A DNA stretch of 64,000 bases from Enteractinococcus helveticum (GCF_001657475.1 NZ_LXEY01000020.1:124001-188000); one strand, 5' to 3'. Shown: positions 35,266-45,651, counted from the stretch's first letter. The notes: a model not told the origin generated them from the sequence alone. A program made the numbers and translations.

Positions 35266-36129
35266 ATGGACGCACCCCGTAGACACACCGAAACCACCAC
35301 CGCCGCCTTGACCTTGGCGGCAACGCCGATCGGGAATTTGGGGGATCTAACCGACCGGGTCAAAGCTGTGTTGCACCAGGCCGATATTATTGCCGCCGAA
35401 GATACCCGGTCGCTGCACAAGTTGTTGCATGCTGCCGGGGTGCAGTTTTCTGGCACGGTCGTGTCGCATCATGAACATAATGAGGCAGAGTCGTCCAAGG
35501 GACTGATCGAGGCGGTGCGTCAGGGAAAGAATGTGGTGTTTGTGCCCGAGGCTGGGATGCCGGCGATTTCTGATCCGGGGTATCGTTTGACCCAGGAAGC
35601 CATTGCCGCGAGCGTGGACGTGACCGTAGCCCCCGGCGCATCGGCTGCCATGACCGCACTGGTATTGTCCGGGCTGCCGACTGATCGGTTTGCGTTTGAA
35701 GGGTTTATCCCGCGCAAGGCAGGGGAGAAGGCTAAGGCGCTGGCTGCGCTCGCAGCCGAGACCCGCACCCTGATCTTTTATGAATCCCCGCATCGCACCG
35801 CCGAAACACTGAAGGCGATGGCCCAGGCATTTGGCCTTCAGCGGCAGGCTGCAGTGGCGCGCGAGTTGACCAAGCTGCACGAAGAGATTGCGCGCGGCAC
35901 GCTCACCGAGCTGATTGACTGGGCCGAGTCCAAGACGTTGAAAGGTGAGATTGTCATTGTCGTCGGGCCGGCACCTGCTGCAGCTCAGGCAACTTTTGAC
36001 GAGGCACTGGCCCAGGTGCGTGCGCTGGTAGAGGGCGGCGAACGATTGAAAGCTGCGACTCGACAGGTTGGTCAGGATACCGGGCACTCGGCGCGCGAAC
36101 TGTATAACGCCGTGCTGGCAGACCGTTAG
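35266..36129 (+). CDS. rsmI: 16S rRNA (cytidine 1402-2'-O)-methyltransferase
   Basis: RsmI methylates the ribose of C1402 in the decoding centre. The protein begins LAATPIGNLGDLT, then has AEDTRSLHKLL, SHHEHNE, VPEAGMPAISDPG and the SAM-site VAPGASAAMTALVLSGLPTDRFAFEGFIPRK, all standard in the tetrapyrrole-methylase fold. Length (287 residues) is normal. ATG 35266 is chosen because the -10 box is 6 nt before it and family proteins start about here. A strong terminator follows. Confidence 0.95.
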   Translation: MDAPRRHTETTTAALTLAATPIGNLGDLTDRVKAVLHQADIIAAEDTRSLHKLLHAAGVQFSGTVVSHHEHNEAESSKGLIEAVRQGKNVVFVPEAGMPAISDPGYRLTQEAIAASVDVTVAPGASAAMTALVLSGLPTDRFAFEGFIPRKAGEKAKALAALAAETRTLIFYESPHRTAETLKAMAQAFGLQRQAAVARELTKLHEEIARGTLTELIDWAESKTLKGEIVIVVGPAPAAAQATFDEALAQVRALVEGGERLKAATRQVGQDTGHSARELYNAVLADR

Positions 36130-36156
36130 GTCGCAACAGCTATAGGGAAAACAAGA

Positions 36157-36208
36157 CCGGTGGTCCTCGTGAGAAAAATCAGGAAGATTTTCTCACGAGC
36201 ACCACCGG
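36157..36208. terminator. Long hairpin between rsmI and ferrochelatase
   Basis: A 20-pair stem with a single C-C mismatch (CCGGTGGT and CTCGTGAGAAAA arms) encloses a short loop. It serves the end of rsmI and the convergent ferrochelatase gene. Confidence 0.85.
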
Positions 36209-36225
36209 CCCAATAATTCTTCAGG

Positions 36226-37461
36226 TTATGGCAGCAGACCACCGGTTGCGGCGCGCAGCGGGCCGGAGCCCTGGCAGCAGCCGGCACGGCAGACGTCATA
36301 GCCCGGACCGTATTTGGTCAGCGCCTTGCGCTCAGCGGCTGGAGTACCGTTGAGGCGCTCTTCAACCAGATCCACCATTGCGGCGACAAACTCTGGGTGG
36401 GTACCCGGGGTCGCGACGCGCTTATAGGCCAGACCCTGTTCGTCAGCGGTTTCCTTGGCTTCAATATCCAGGTCCCACCAGACTTCCATGTGGTCGGATA
36501 GGAAGGTGGCTGGCACGACGATGACTGCTTTGCGTTTGCCCTTGAGACCTTCTAAGTAGTCATTGATGTCTGGTTCTAGCCATGGAATGTGGGCTGGACC
36601 GGATTCAGACTGATAGACCAGTTCCCAGGGAACATCGATGCTGTATTTTTCTTTGACCGCGTCCATGACCAGGCCACCAACGGCCAGGTGCTGGGCCTTA
36701 TAGGCGCCGAGCTCTGGGTAGTCGTGCTCATCGGGCTCACCCGACTGCGCATTGTCTTTGATCGGAATCGAGTGTGCGGAGAATAGCACTTCGACGTCAT
36801 TGGCAAGATCCAGATCTGGGTGTTCGTCGACCAGTTCGGCAACGGCCTTCAGAGTGCCTTCGATAAATGGGTTCACAAAGCCAGGGTGGTCAAAGAAGGT
36901 GCGCGAGGAGTCGATTTGGACGTCGTCCCACAGATCCAGGGCATCCAGAGCATCCGCGAAGTCTTCGCGGTATTGGCGGCACGAGGAGTAGGCCGAGTAT
37001 GCGGAGGTCACCAGCGCGAAGATTTTGGTTGGGCGACCTTCGACCTTGTTTTCTTCGTGGGCCTTGGAAACGGCTTCGGTGAAGTACGGGTCCCAGTTGC
37101 GGTTGCCAAAATACACCGGCAAATCGATGTTGCGGGCCTTAAGTTCTTCTTCGATCGCAGCCTTCAGCGCCAGGTTCTGTTCGTTAATCGGGCTGACGCC
37201 GCCGGCTTCGCGGTAGTGCACGGCGACTTCTTCGAGTCGTTCATCCGGAATATTGCGGCCCATGGTGACATTGCGCAAAAACGGGATGACGTCGTCTTGA
37301 CCATTGGGGCCACCATATGACGACAGCATGATGGCATCGAATTCGGTAGGAACTTCAACCCATTTATCGCCGGACGCGGCTTCTGGTGTGGCAGCTGGTA
37401 CACATGCACCAGCTTGCACAACGACGCGGGGTGAGGGTTGAGGTTTAGACCATTCGGTCAC
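36226..37461 (-). CDS. cpfC: Coproporphyrin ferrochelatase
   Basis: Actinobacterial ferrochelatase inserts iron into coproporphyrin III. The N-terminal FDAIMLSSYGGPNGQDDVIPFLRNVTMGRNIP, NRNWDPYFTEAV and the active-site FSAHSIP (with the catalytic His) are clear, followed by VYQSESGPAHIPWLEP. The C-terminus holds three cysteines (DVCRAGCC), as in [2Fe-2S] ferrochelatases. The first 40 residues are a poorly conserved extension. GTG 37461 is chosen because AGGAGG lies 5 nt upstream. No other heme genes are in the window. Confidence 0.94.
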   Translation of the reverse strand: MTEWSKPQPSPRVVVQAGACVPAATPEAASGDKWVEVPTEFDAIMLSSYGGPNGQDDVIPFLRNVTMGRNIPDERLEEVAVHYREAGGVSPINEQNLALKAAIEEELKARNIDLPVYFGNRNWDPYFTEAVSKAHEENKVEGRPTKIFALVTSAYSAYSSCRQYREDFADALDALDLWDDVQIDSSRTFFDHPGFVNPFIEGTLKAVAELVDEHPDLDLANDVEVLFSAHSIPIKDNAQSGEPDEHDYPELGAYKAQHLAVGGLVMDAVKEKYSIDVPWELVYQSESGPAHIPWLEPDINDYLEGLKGKRKAVIVVPATFLSDHMEVWWDLDIEAKETADEQGLAYKRVATPGTHPEFVAAMVDLVEERLNGTPAAERKALTKYGPGYDVCRAGCCQGSGPLRAATGGLLP

Positions 37462-38082
37462 GCAGGCCTCCTGAGAGTTGGGCATCAAAACGATCTCGGC
37501 AGATCGCCAGCCAGGGTTTTTATGAAGTCTTCAAGGTGTTTGCAAGTGACAATCTCATGGACCTGTCGGTCCGATTTGTCTTTTCAGTTTAGCCATCGGG
37601 CCTGCCGCAATGCCATTTGGGTCACCGGGATCCTTCGGCTGTTCGATGAACAGTGAACAAACTCACCCTCGGCGACGTCAGATGGGCGCGGAGGAGAGAA
37701 TTCGGGATAGCCCTGCTGAGTGAGGCAGGTTGAGGTGAGTACATGGGGCATACCTGAAATTTGGGCACCACGGTTGTTGCTGGTGCGGATCGAAGCGGTG
37801 TGGTGATCGCGGTGGCCACCATCTTCTTTCTTCGGCGCATGTCCCTACTGCGCTAAGGCTCTCAGCTGCACCGGCTATACCTTTCCCGAATGGACTCCAT
37901 GACCCCTGCACATACCCACAGGGGTATTGTATGCTGCCTGGAGTCGCTAACTTACGTCGTGTGATGGCGTTAGCGGTCCCAGTGATATCTGCGTGTTAGA
38001 TTAATTGGCGAGTTGAACTTCTCGGTGCCTGACGACGCTTTTGCGGTCAGCGCCCGTCCGACAGATCGAAAGAAGGTAATCC
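37462..38082. other. Gene-poor gap upstream of gabD
   Basis: About 620 bp hold no convincing coding region; short frames on the minus strand (37622-37911) lack family resemblance and ribosome sites. The notable elements are the CsoR-like palindrome at 37912-37927 and an inverted repeat CGCTAAC (37945-37951)/GTTAGCG (37969-37975). A possible TTAGAT -10 lies about 85 bp before gabD. Confidence 0.45.
37912..37927. promoter_or_regulatory. CsoR/RcnR-family-like operator palindrome
   Basis: ATACCC-ACAG-GGGTAT is a perfect 6-bp inverted repeat with a 4-bp centre. It resembles the TACCC...GGGTA operators of copper-sensing CsoR and persulfide-sensing CstR repressors. No csoR, copZ, copA or rhodanese gene lies nearby. 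Confidence 0.45.
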
Positions 38083-39564
38083 GTGACTGTCACCGCACAA
38101 CAAGAACAAGAACTGCTACAGCGCGTTCCCACCGGCCTGCTCATCAACGGCGAATGGGTAGAAGCCTCTTCGGGCAAAACCCTGCCGGTCTATGACCCAG
38201 CAACCGGTAAAGAACTGCTGCGGATTCAGGATGGTAACTCCGAAGACGCACTCAAAGCACTGACCGCAGCTGATGAAGCCCAGGCCGAATGGGCCCTGAC
38301 TGCACCTCGCGAACGCGCCGAAATCTTGCGCCGTGCCTTCGACATTGTCATGGAACGCGCCGATGACTTTGCGCTCCTGATGACCCTGGAAATGGGTAAA
38401 CCACTGGCTGAAGCCCGCGGTGAAGTCACCTACGGTGCCGAATTCCTGCGCTGGTTCTCCGAAGAAACCGTGCGCCACTACGGCCGGTACTTCAACACCC
38501 CAGAAAACAACCTGACCGCGATTGTCCGTCACAAACCAGTCGGACCATCCCTGCTGGTCACCCCGTGGAACTTCCCGTTGGCCATGGCGACTCGTAAAGT
38601 CGGACCAGCTGTTGCATCTGGTTCCACCATGGTGCTGAAACCAGCTCAGCTGACCCCACTGACCTCCCAGTACTTTGCTCAGGCCATGATCGACGCCGGT
38701 CTGCCAGCAGGTGTGCTGAACGTCGTCTCCGGTTCTTCTGCATCGGCGATCTCCGGTCCGCTGATGGAAGACTCCCGTTTGCGCAAACTCTCGTTTACCG
38801 GTTCGACCCCGGTGGGCGTGCGCCTGATGGAAGCCGCCGCACAGAACGTGCTGCGCACCTCGATGGAGCTAGGTGGCAACGCACCACTGATCGTGTTCGA
38901 AGACGCCGACCTGGACAAAGCCGTTCAGGGTGCTATGGATGCCAAACTGCGCAACATGGGTGAAGCCTGCACCGCAGCCAACCGCATCCTGGTTCACGAA
39001 GACATTGCCGATGCCTTCCAAGAGAAATTTGCCGAAGCCATGCGCGCCCGCACAGTCGGCCGCGGTACCGAAGCTGGCGTCAACATTGGCCCAATCATTG
39101 ACGAAAAAGCTCGCGAAGATGTTCACGGTCTGGTCACCGAAGCTGTCGAAGCCGGCGCAGAAGTTGTGACCGGTGGTAAGAAGGTCGAGGGCGACGGGTA
39201 CTTCTACGAACCAACCATCCTGTCGGTTCTGGAAGATTCACCAATCCTGACCCAGGAAATCTTTGGCCCAGTGGCTCCCGTCGTCAAATTTAGCGACGAA
39301 GCCCATGCCATCCGCCTGGCAAACGCCCAGCAATACGGTCTGGCCGCATACCTGTTCACCGAAAACCACAACCGTGCGATCCGCGTTGCTGACCAGATCG
39401 AATTCGGTCTGATCGGATACAACGTCGGAGTCATCTCCAACGCGTCGGCACCATTTGGTGGCGTCAAGCAGTCCGGTCTGGGCCGTGAAGGTGGCGCCGA
39501 AGGTATCGCCGAGTACACCACCGTGCAGTACATCGGTATGCCAAACCCACACACCCAAGCCTAA
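38083..39564 (+). CDS. gabD: NAD(P)-dependent succinate-semialdehyde dehydrogenase
   Basis: This aldehyde dehydrogenase oxidises succinate semialdehyde to succinate, ending the GABA shunt. The cofactor region VTPWNFPLAMATRKVGPAVASGSTMVLKPA, the TGSTPVG turn, the glutamate motif MELGGNAPL and the catalytic Cys region NMGEACTAANR are present. The C-terminal NASAPFGGVKQSGLGREGG matches GabD-type enzymes. Length is 493 residues. GTG 38083 follows AGAAGG. Codon use is highly biased (CCA, GAA), suggesting strong expression. No gabT or gabP is adjacent, so the source of the aldehyde is unknown. Confidence 0.92.
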   Translation: MTVTAQQEQELLQRVPTGLLINGEWVEASSGKTLPVYDPATGKELLRIQDGNSEDALKALTAADEAQAEWALTAPRERAEILRRAFDIVMERADDFALLMTLEMGKPLAEARGEVTYGAEFLRWFSEETVRHYGRYFNTPENNLTAIVRHKPVGPSLLVTPWNFPLAMATRKVGPAVASGSTMVLKPAQLTPLTSQYFAQAMIDAGLPAGVLNVVSGSSASAISGPLMEDSRLRKLSFTGSTPVGVRLMEAAAQNVLRTSMELGGNAPLIVFEDADLDKAVQGAMDAKLRNMGEACTAANRILVHEDIADAFQEKFAEAMRARTVGRGTEAGVNIGPIIDEKAREDVHGLVTEAVEAGAEVVTGGKKVEGDGYFYEPTILSVLEDSPILTQEIFGPVAPVVKFSDEAHAIRLANAQQYGLAAYLFTENHNRAIRVADQIEFGLIGYNVGVISNASAPFGGVKQSGLGREGGAEGIAEYTTVQYIGMPNPHTQA

Positions 39565-39586
39565 AAAGTATTACCATTTAGGTATT

Positions 39587-39622
39587 GTCCGCCCCGTCGA
39601 GATTCTGCTCGGCGGGGCGGAC
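39587..39622 (+). terminator. gabD terminator hairpin
   Basis: GTCCGCCCCG (39587-39596) pairs perfectly with CGGGGCGGAC (39613-39622); the stem extends inward by CGA/TCG after one mismatch. There is no long T-run. It separates gabD from tatD. Confidence 0.7.
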
Positions 39623-39639
39623 CCCGTTAAGCTAAACCC

Positions 39640-40599
39640 ATGACCACTTCAGCAGGACTCCAAACACCGCCGCAGTATCTCCCGGACGAAACCATCACGC
39701 ATGACGCCGATGGGCCGGTACGCGCAGCAACCGATGAATACACCGGCAAGAAGCGCAAACTGGTCTATCCGCCAGCGCCTCCAGCTTCCCCGGTCCCGGT
39801 CGTGGATAATCACGCCCACATCGACTTTCGTGATGGTCTGGTGCAGCCGACTCCAACCGAAGTTATGGATGCGGCAGCAACCGTCAATGTGGTGGGAGCG
39901 ATCCAAGTTGCCACCGATCTGGAATCCGCTCGGTACACGATCGAAGCCATCGAACAGGAGCCACGGCTGCGTGGCGCGCTGGCTATCCACCCCAATGACA
40001 CGGTCAAACTCGCCGAAGACGGCGTCCTGGACCAAGCCATCGATACCATCCGCGAATTAGCTGATCACCCAGCTATCGTGTGCATCGGGGAGACCGGCCT
40101 GGATTATTACCGCACCGAGGGCGAAGCTAACTGGGACATTCAAAAATATGCTTTCAAGCGACACATCGAAATGGCCGTTGAACTCGGACTGGCATTACAA
40201 ATTCACGACCGTGAAGCCCACGACGACGTCATCGACACACTGCTCTCCGTAGATCAGCTGCCCGAACACGTTGTGTTTCACTCCTACTCTGGTGACGAAC
40301 ACATGGCCGCGATCCTGAACGAGCATGGCTGGTACGCCTCTTTTTCTGGTGTTGTGACATTCAAAAACAACGAATCGGCTCGCCGGGCCGCACAAGTCAT
40401 GCGTCCCGAATTATTGCTGGTGGAAACCGACTCGCCGTTCCTGACACCCCACCCGCACCGGGGGCGACCCAACGCTCCATACCTGGTGCCATACACGCTG
40501 TATCAATTGGCTGAAACTCGTAATCAAACCGTCGAAGATCTCGGCAATGTTATTTTCCAAAACACGGAACGCGTCTACGGAAAATTCCAAATTGACTAG
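39640..40599 (+). CDS. TatD family metal-dependent hydrolase
   Basis: TatD proteins are TIM-barrel nucleases or D-aminoacyl-tRNA deacylase-like hydrolases. The metal ligands are visible in DNHAHIDF (HxH), CIGETGLDYYR (Glu), ALQIHDREAHDD, VVFHSYSGD and LLVETDSPFLTPHPHRG. The first 55 residues are an extension. The length, 319 residues, is somewhat above the family norm because of it. TAAGCT lies 6 nt before ATG 39640, suggesting a leaderless message. The gene stands before rpf and rsmA, the usual actinobacterial order. Confidence 0.92.
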   Translation: MTTSAGLQTPPQYLPDETITHDADGPVRAATDEYTGKKRKLVYPPAPPASPVPVVDNHAHIDFRDGLVQPTPTEVMDAAATVNVVGAIQVATDLESARYTIEAIEQEPRLRGALAIHPNDTVKLAEDGVLDQAIDTIRELADHPAIVCIGETGLDYYRTEGEANWDIQKYAFKRHIEMAVELGLALQIHDREAHDDVIDTLLSVDQLPEHVVFHSYSGDEHMAAILNEHGWYASFSGVVTFKNNESARRAAQVMRPELLLVETDSPFLTPHPHRGRPNAPYLVPYTLYQLAETRNQTVEDLGNVIFQNTERVYGKFQID

Positions 40600-40652
40600 G
40601 TGAAATGCATCATGCACATGTTGTAGTCGGATGAAATGATCAACAAAGCTTC

Positions 40653-41711
<1,059 letters not shown>

Positions 41712-41743
41712 ACCGCACAGCATCATATAACCGCATAGAACGT

Positions 41744-41776
41744 CGGGGCGGAATCCACCAGGTGGGTTCCGCCCCG
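41744..41776 (+). terminator. rpf terminator hairpin
   Basis: CGGGGCGGAA pairs with TTCCGCCCCG, extended inward by CCACC/GGTGG after a wobble pair. It lies 32 bp after the rpf stop and 40 bp before rsmA. Confidence 0.75.
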
Positions 41777-41816
41777 AAGTGATTAACCCGGCCCGTATCC
41801 GGCAGAGCAGACTAAG

Positions 41817-42722
41817 ATGGACTCTGTGACTTCAACAGATCAACCATTATTGTCCGGCGCTGATATCCGCAAACTTGCCGATATCCTCGATCTTCGACCC
41901 ACCAAAACGCTGGGTCAAAACTATGTGATCGACCCAAATACGATCCGCAGAATCGTGGATGCCGCCCATGTGAAGTCCACCGAGCACGTCTTAGAAGTCG
42001 GCCCCGGGCTTGGGTCGCTCACCCTGGGGCTGATAGATGCGGCTCAGGCGGTTACCGCCGTCGAAATTGATCCACCGGTTGCAGCACGACTTGCCACCAC
42101 CGTTGAAGAATACCGGCCCGGCTCCGCGGACAGGCTGACTGTGATCGAGGGCGATGCTATGCGCATCAGTGCTGCCGACATTGTGGATGCCGCACCCCAA
42201 GCAGCCGACGGACCTCCCACCGCGATTGTGGCGAACCTTCCCTATAATGTGGCCGTACCGGTCATGCTGCATCTCTTGGCAGAGCTGCCCAGCATCCAAC
42301 ACGGTCTTGTCATGGTTCAACAAGAGGTCGCCGAGCGACTCACCGCCCAACCAGGCAGCAAAATCTACGGTGTCCCTTCGGTGAAAATGGCCTGGTACGC
42401 GCAGGCAACCTATGCCGGCACGGTTGGCACCAAAGTCTTCTGGCCCGCGCCACGCATCACCTCGGGGCTGGTGCAGTTCACCGCTCGAAAACCACCTGCC
42501 ACCGCGGCGACTCGAGCCCAGGTCTTTGAAGTCATCGATAGGGCCTTTGCCCAACGACGCAAGACACTGCGTGCTGCACTGAGCACCTGGGCTGGTTCGG
42601 GTACCGCAGCCGAAGAACTCTTGGTGGCAGCAGACGTGGACCCCAAGGCACGCGGCGAGGTGCTGGATATTGAACAGTTCTCTCGCATTGCCGAACAAAA
42701 ACAGCTCAGGGATACACGATGA
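41817..42722 (+). CDS. rsmA: 16S rRNA dimethyladenosine transferase
   Basis: RsmA dimethylates A1518 and A1519 of 16S rRNA. The N-terminal LDLRPTKTLGQNYVIDPNTIRRIV, the SAM motif VLEVGPGLGSLTLGLID, the catalytic IVANLPYNVAVPVM (NLPY) and MVQQEVAERLTA are standard. Length is about 300 residues. ATG 41817 could start it, but TAAGAT (41813-41818) lies 7 nt before an in-frame GTG at 41826. A leaderless message starting at that GTG would lose only three residues. The stop overlaps the next gene by 4 bp. Confidence 0.94.
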   Translation: MDSVTSTDQPLLSGADIRKLADILDLRPTKTLGQNYVIDPNTIRRIVDAAHVKSTEHVLEVGPGLGSLTLGLIDAAQAVTAVEIDPPVAARLATTVEEYRPGSADRLTVIEGDAMRISAADIVDAAPQAADGPPTAIVANLPYNVAVPVMLHLLAELPSIQHGLVMVQQEVAERLTAQPGSKIYGVPSVKMAWYAQATYAGTVGTKVFWPAPRITSGLVQFTARKPPATAATRAQVFEVIDRAFAQRRKTLRAALSTWAGSGTAAEELLVAADVDPKARGEVLDIEQFSRIAEQKQLRDTR

Positions 42723-43687
42723 GTGCGCACGCTGCCTTCGAATCCCGCTTTGTGGTCTCCGCCCAAGCGCCAGCCATGGTAGCGATCGCCACAACAGTCG
42801 GTACTCCAAATTCTTTCGATGAAGTGGCTGTTGCACACCTGCAACTGGCGATCTCACGGTACGACGTCGCCGTCGTTGAGGCCCGCAAAGATAAAGAAAT
42901 CTTTATCAGCTTTGAAGACGGGTTCGAAAATCTCATCGACTACGGTGATATTCCCCAACAGGATATGGCCCAGATCTTTCGCGCTATCGACGAGCTACGT
43001 ACCCGCCTGCAGCGACCCCGAGAAATCTCGGGACTGGATATTACCATCCAGAAGAACATTCCCTTTGCAACACACCTCGGCGGCCGTGCTGCAAGTACCG
43101 CAGCCGTGTTAGTCGCGCTTGCGCGATTGTGGCATGCCTCCATGGCTCGCGAGGACCTGATACGGCTGGGCAACCGGATCGGTGCCGGCGTGGCCGAAGC
43201 GCTCACCGGTGGAGCGTTGATCACGCACCACAGTGCCGATGAGCAATTACAGACCCCACTGCTGGTACAGCGGGAACTTGCCATGGTGATTGTGCCAGCC
43301 GCCGTGGATATCGAACCCCAAGAGATGTTCCAAAAAGTCACCATGATCCGACAGGCCCAGTCCGATGCTCATGATCGAAGCAACCTGGAATTTGATTCGA
43401 AACTGCTGCACGCTGTCACTCACGGCGAAGCCGAACAAGTAGCGCTGATGATGCACAATGATTTTCAAAGTGCCTTAGTCAGCATCCTGCCGGAGCATAA
43501 CGACTGGTTGACCGCCGGTATGAACGAAGGTGCCCTGGCAGCTCAGACCATCGGGGCTGGCGCCTCGTTGGTGTTCATGGCCCAAGATATGGCACAAGCC
43601 ATAGAGCTTGCCGAACGCTTCGAAGAACACATGGAGATCTCCGCGGTTGCCGAATACGGCCCGGTCGCAGGTGCCCACCTGCTGTAG
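42719..43687 (+). CDS. IspE homologue lacking catalytic residues
   Basis: Position (ATGA overlap with rsmA, before an ABC-F gene) and length (322 residues) are those of ispE, which encodes CDP-methylerythritol kinase. The whole chain can be aligned with IspE: SAQAPAM near residue 20, DITIQKNIPFATHLGGRAASTAAVLVALARLW at 107-138, and an IspE-like C-terminal half. The GHMP-kinase residues are gone. The Lys of APxKIN is Met20, the GGGSADAAA loop is GGRAASTAA (121-129), and the Asp of GADVPF is Gly157 in GAGVAEA. The DGYH substrate motif is also missing. The frame is intact and hydrophobic positions are kept, so it is a pseudoenzyme or altered-function protein rather than a simple pseudogene. Confidence 0.8.
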   Translation: MSAHAAFESRFVVSAQAPAMVAIATTVGTPNSFDEVAVAHLQLAISRYDVAVVEARKDKEIFISFEDGFENLIDYGDIPQQDMAQIFRAIDELRTRLQRPREISGLDITIQKNIPFATHLGGRAASTAAVLVALARLWHASMAREDLIRLGNRIGAGVAEALTGGALITHHSADEQLQTPLLVQRELAMVIVPAAVDIEPQEMFQKVTMIRQAQSDAHDRSNLEFDSKLLHAVTHGEAEQVALMMHNDFQSALVSILPEHNDWLTAGMNEGALAAQTIGAGASLVFMAQDMAQAIELAERFEEHMEISAVAEYGPVAGAHLL

Positions 43688-43754
43688 CGATTCTTCGTGC
43701 CCAGAACGAAGCACGTCTAAGCACTAGCGCGAGTCAACTATTATTGATAACGAT

Positions 43755-45554
43755 ATGGTGCATCTTTTAGGGGCAGAAGCCCTCCACTTTGAATACCCGA
43801 CCCAACAAGTCCTAGATTCCGTGACCCTTGGGGTCTCCGCAGGCGACCGCGTTGGCATTGTTGGCCGCAACGGTGATGGTAAGTCCACGCTCATGAAACT
43901 CCTTGTGGGCAAACTTGAACCCGACGCCGGTCAAGTGACCGTGCGCAGCGATACCACCATCGGCATGTTGGACCAGTCCGACGCCGTTGATACATCATTG
44001 ACCGTGGGGCAAGCCATCGTGGGTGATCTGGCCGAACATGAATGGGCCGGGGATCCCAAGACCCGAGACATCATCACCGGACTCGTTGCCGATTTAGATT
44101 GGACGGCGCAGGTTGGATCCCTGTCTGGGGGACAGCGTCGTCGAGTGGCCCTTGCCCGATTGCTGATCGGGGACTGGGACATTCTGGCACTGGACGAACC
44201 CACGAACCATTTAGACGTGGAAGGTATCGCCTGGCTGGCCGAGCACCTGAACCGGCGCTGGCAGAAAAATGCTGGCGGACTGCTCGTCATCACGCACGAC
44301 CGTTGGTTCTTGGACGAAGTATGTACCGAAACGTGGGAAGTTCACGACGGTATTGTCGACCAGTTCGAGGGTGGTTACGCGGCCTATGTGTTGCAGCGCG
44401 TTGAGCGTGACCGGATGGCCGCGGCTGCTGAAGCGAAACGGCAAAACCTGCTGCGCAAAGAACTCGCCTGGTTGCGTCGCGGGGCACCAGCCCGAACGGC
44501 CAAACCCAAGTTTAGAATTGATGCCGCCAACCAACTCATCGAAGACGTGCCACCGGTGCGAAACTCGATTGAGCTGAAACGCCTAGCCGTGGCTCGCTTA
44601 GGCAAAGATGTTGTCGATATTGAAAATGCTGGCGTCAGCTTTGGCGAACGCGAGGTTCTGCGCAATGTCACCTGGCGGATTGCTCCGGGGGAGCGAACTG
44701 GAATTCTGGGGGCCAACGGAGCCGGCAAATCCACTTTGTTGAGCTTAGTGACCGGGGATCTAGAACCCACAGCTGGGCGCGTTAAGCACGGCAAGACTGT
44801 GCAGGTCGGGATGCTGGACCAGCAGTTCTCGCAGCTGGAAAAGATCGGGTCTGACCGGGTTCGAGAGGTTCTGGCTCAAACGAAAGCAAGTTTCACCATT
44901 GATGGCAAAGAGCACACGCCGGCTCAGCTGCTGGAACGGCTGGGATTCCGCAGGGAGCATCTGTCTGCCCGGGTGGACGACCTTTCCGGTGGCCAGAAAC
45001 GTCGTCTGCAATTACTGATGCTATTGCTTCGTGAACCGAACGTGATTGTCCTAGACGAGCCGACCAACGACGTCGATTCGGACATGCTCACGGCGATGGA
45101 GGACCTGTTAGATTCCTGGCCTGGCACGCTCATCGTGGTTTCCCACGACCGCTACTTATTGGAGCGGGTGACCGATCAGCAATACGCGATTCTTCATGGC
45201 ACCCTGCGACATGTGCCCGGGGGAGTAGACGAGTACCTGCAGCTGCGCCAGGCCCAGGAACGACAAGCGGAGCGTAACGCTAACGTCAGGAACACTGAGC
45301 AGGCCAACGGCACATCATCGACCTCGAAGTTGACGGGTGCAGAGCGTAAAGCTGTTCAAAAAGAGGTCGGTTCCATTGAGCGTCGGTTGGGAAAACTCTC
45401 CGGTGTTATCGAAGGGCTGCAACACAGTCTTGTTGAACATGATCAAAGTGATTACACGGGATTGCAACGCTATGGTGACGAGCTACGTGAGGCCGAAGAC
45501 GAGGTCGAAGAACTAGAAGAGCGCTGGCTGGAACTCTCCGAACAGCTCGACTGA
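43755..45554 (+). CDS. ABC-F family ATPase
   Basis: ABC-F proteins have two ATPase domains and no membrane part; many act on the ribosome. The first domain has GRNGDGKST, LSGGQRRRVALARLLIG and ALDEPTNHLD; the second has GANGAGKST, LSGGQKRRLQLLMLLL and VLDEPTNDVD. The linker between them contains the basic stretch KELAWLRRGAPARTAKPKFR. The C-terminus (from about residue 510) is a charged coiled coil (AEDEVEELEERWLELSEQLD), a Uup-like trait. Length is 599 residues. It sits after rsmA-ispE as in many actinobacteria. Confidence 0.94.
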   Translation: MVHLLGAEALHFEYPTQQVLDSVTLGVSAGDRVGIVGRNGDGKSTLMKLLVGKLEPDAGQVTVRSDTTIGMLDQSDAVDTSLTVGQAIVGDLAEHEWAGDPKTRDIITGLVADLDWTAQVGSLSGGQRRRVALARLLIGDWDILALDEPTNHLDVEGIAWLAEHLNRRWQKNAGGLLVITHDRWFLDEVCTETWEVHDGIVDQFEGGYAAYVLQRVERDRMAAAAEAKRQNLLRKELAWLRRGAPARTAKPKFRIDAANQLIEDVPPVRNSIELKRLAVARLGKDVVDIENAGVSFGEREVLRNVTWRIAPGERTGILGANGAGKSTLLSLVTGDLEPTAGRVKHGKTVQVGMLDQQFSQLEKIGSDRVREVLAQTKASFTIDGKEHTPAQLLERLGFRREHLSARVDDLSGGQKRRLQLLMLLLREPNVIVLDEPTNDVDSDMLTAMEDLLDSWPGTLIVVSHDRYLLERVTDQQYAILHGTLRHVPGGVDEYLQLRQAQERQAERNANVRNTEQANGTSSTSKLTGAERKAVQKEVGSIERRLGKLSGVIEGLQHSLVEHDQSDYTGLQRYGDELREAEDEVEELEERWLELSEQLD

Positions 45555-45651
45555 TTCAAGCAGCTCAGCGCGGTTCTGCGAGGCGTAGACTGACATTGCA
45601 GTGACCATAGGAGCCCGTCACTGCTACATGTTGCTCCTGAATCGAGGACCA

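Noticed and set aside
37758-37857. Short hydrophobic frame resembling a membrane protein end
   Set aside because: It is about 33 codons without a start or upstream continuation; too short to call a pseudogene.
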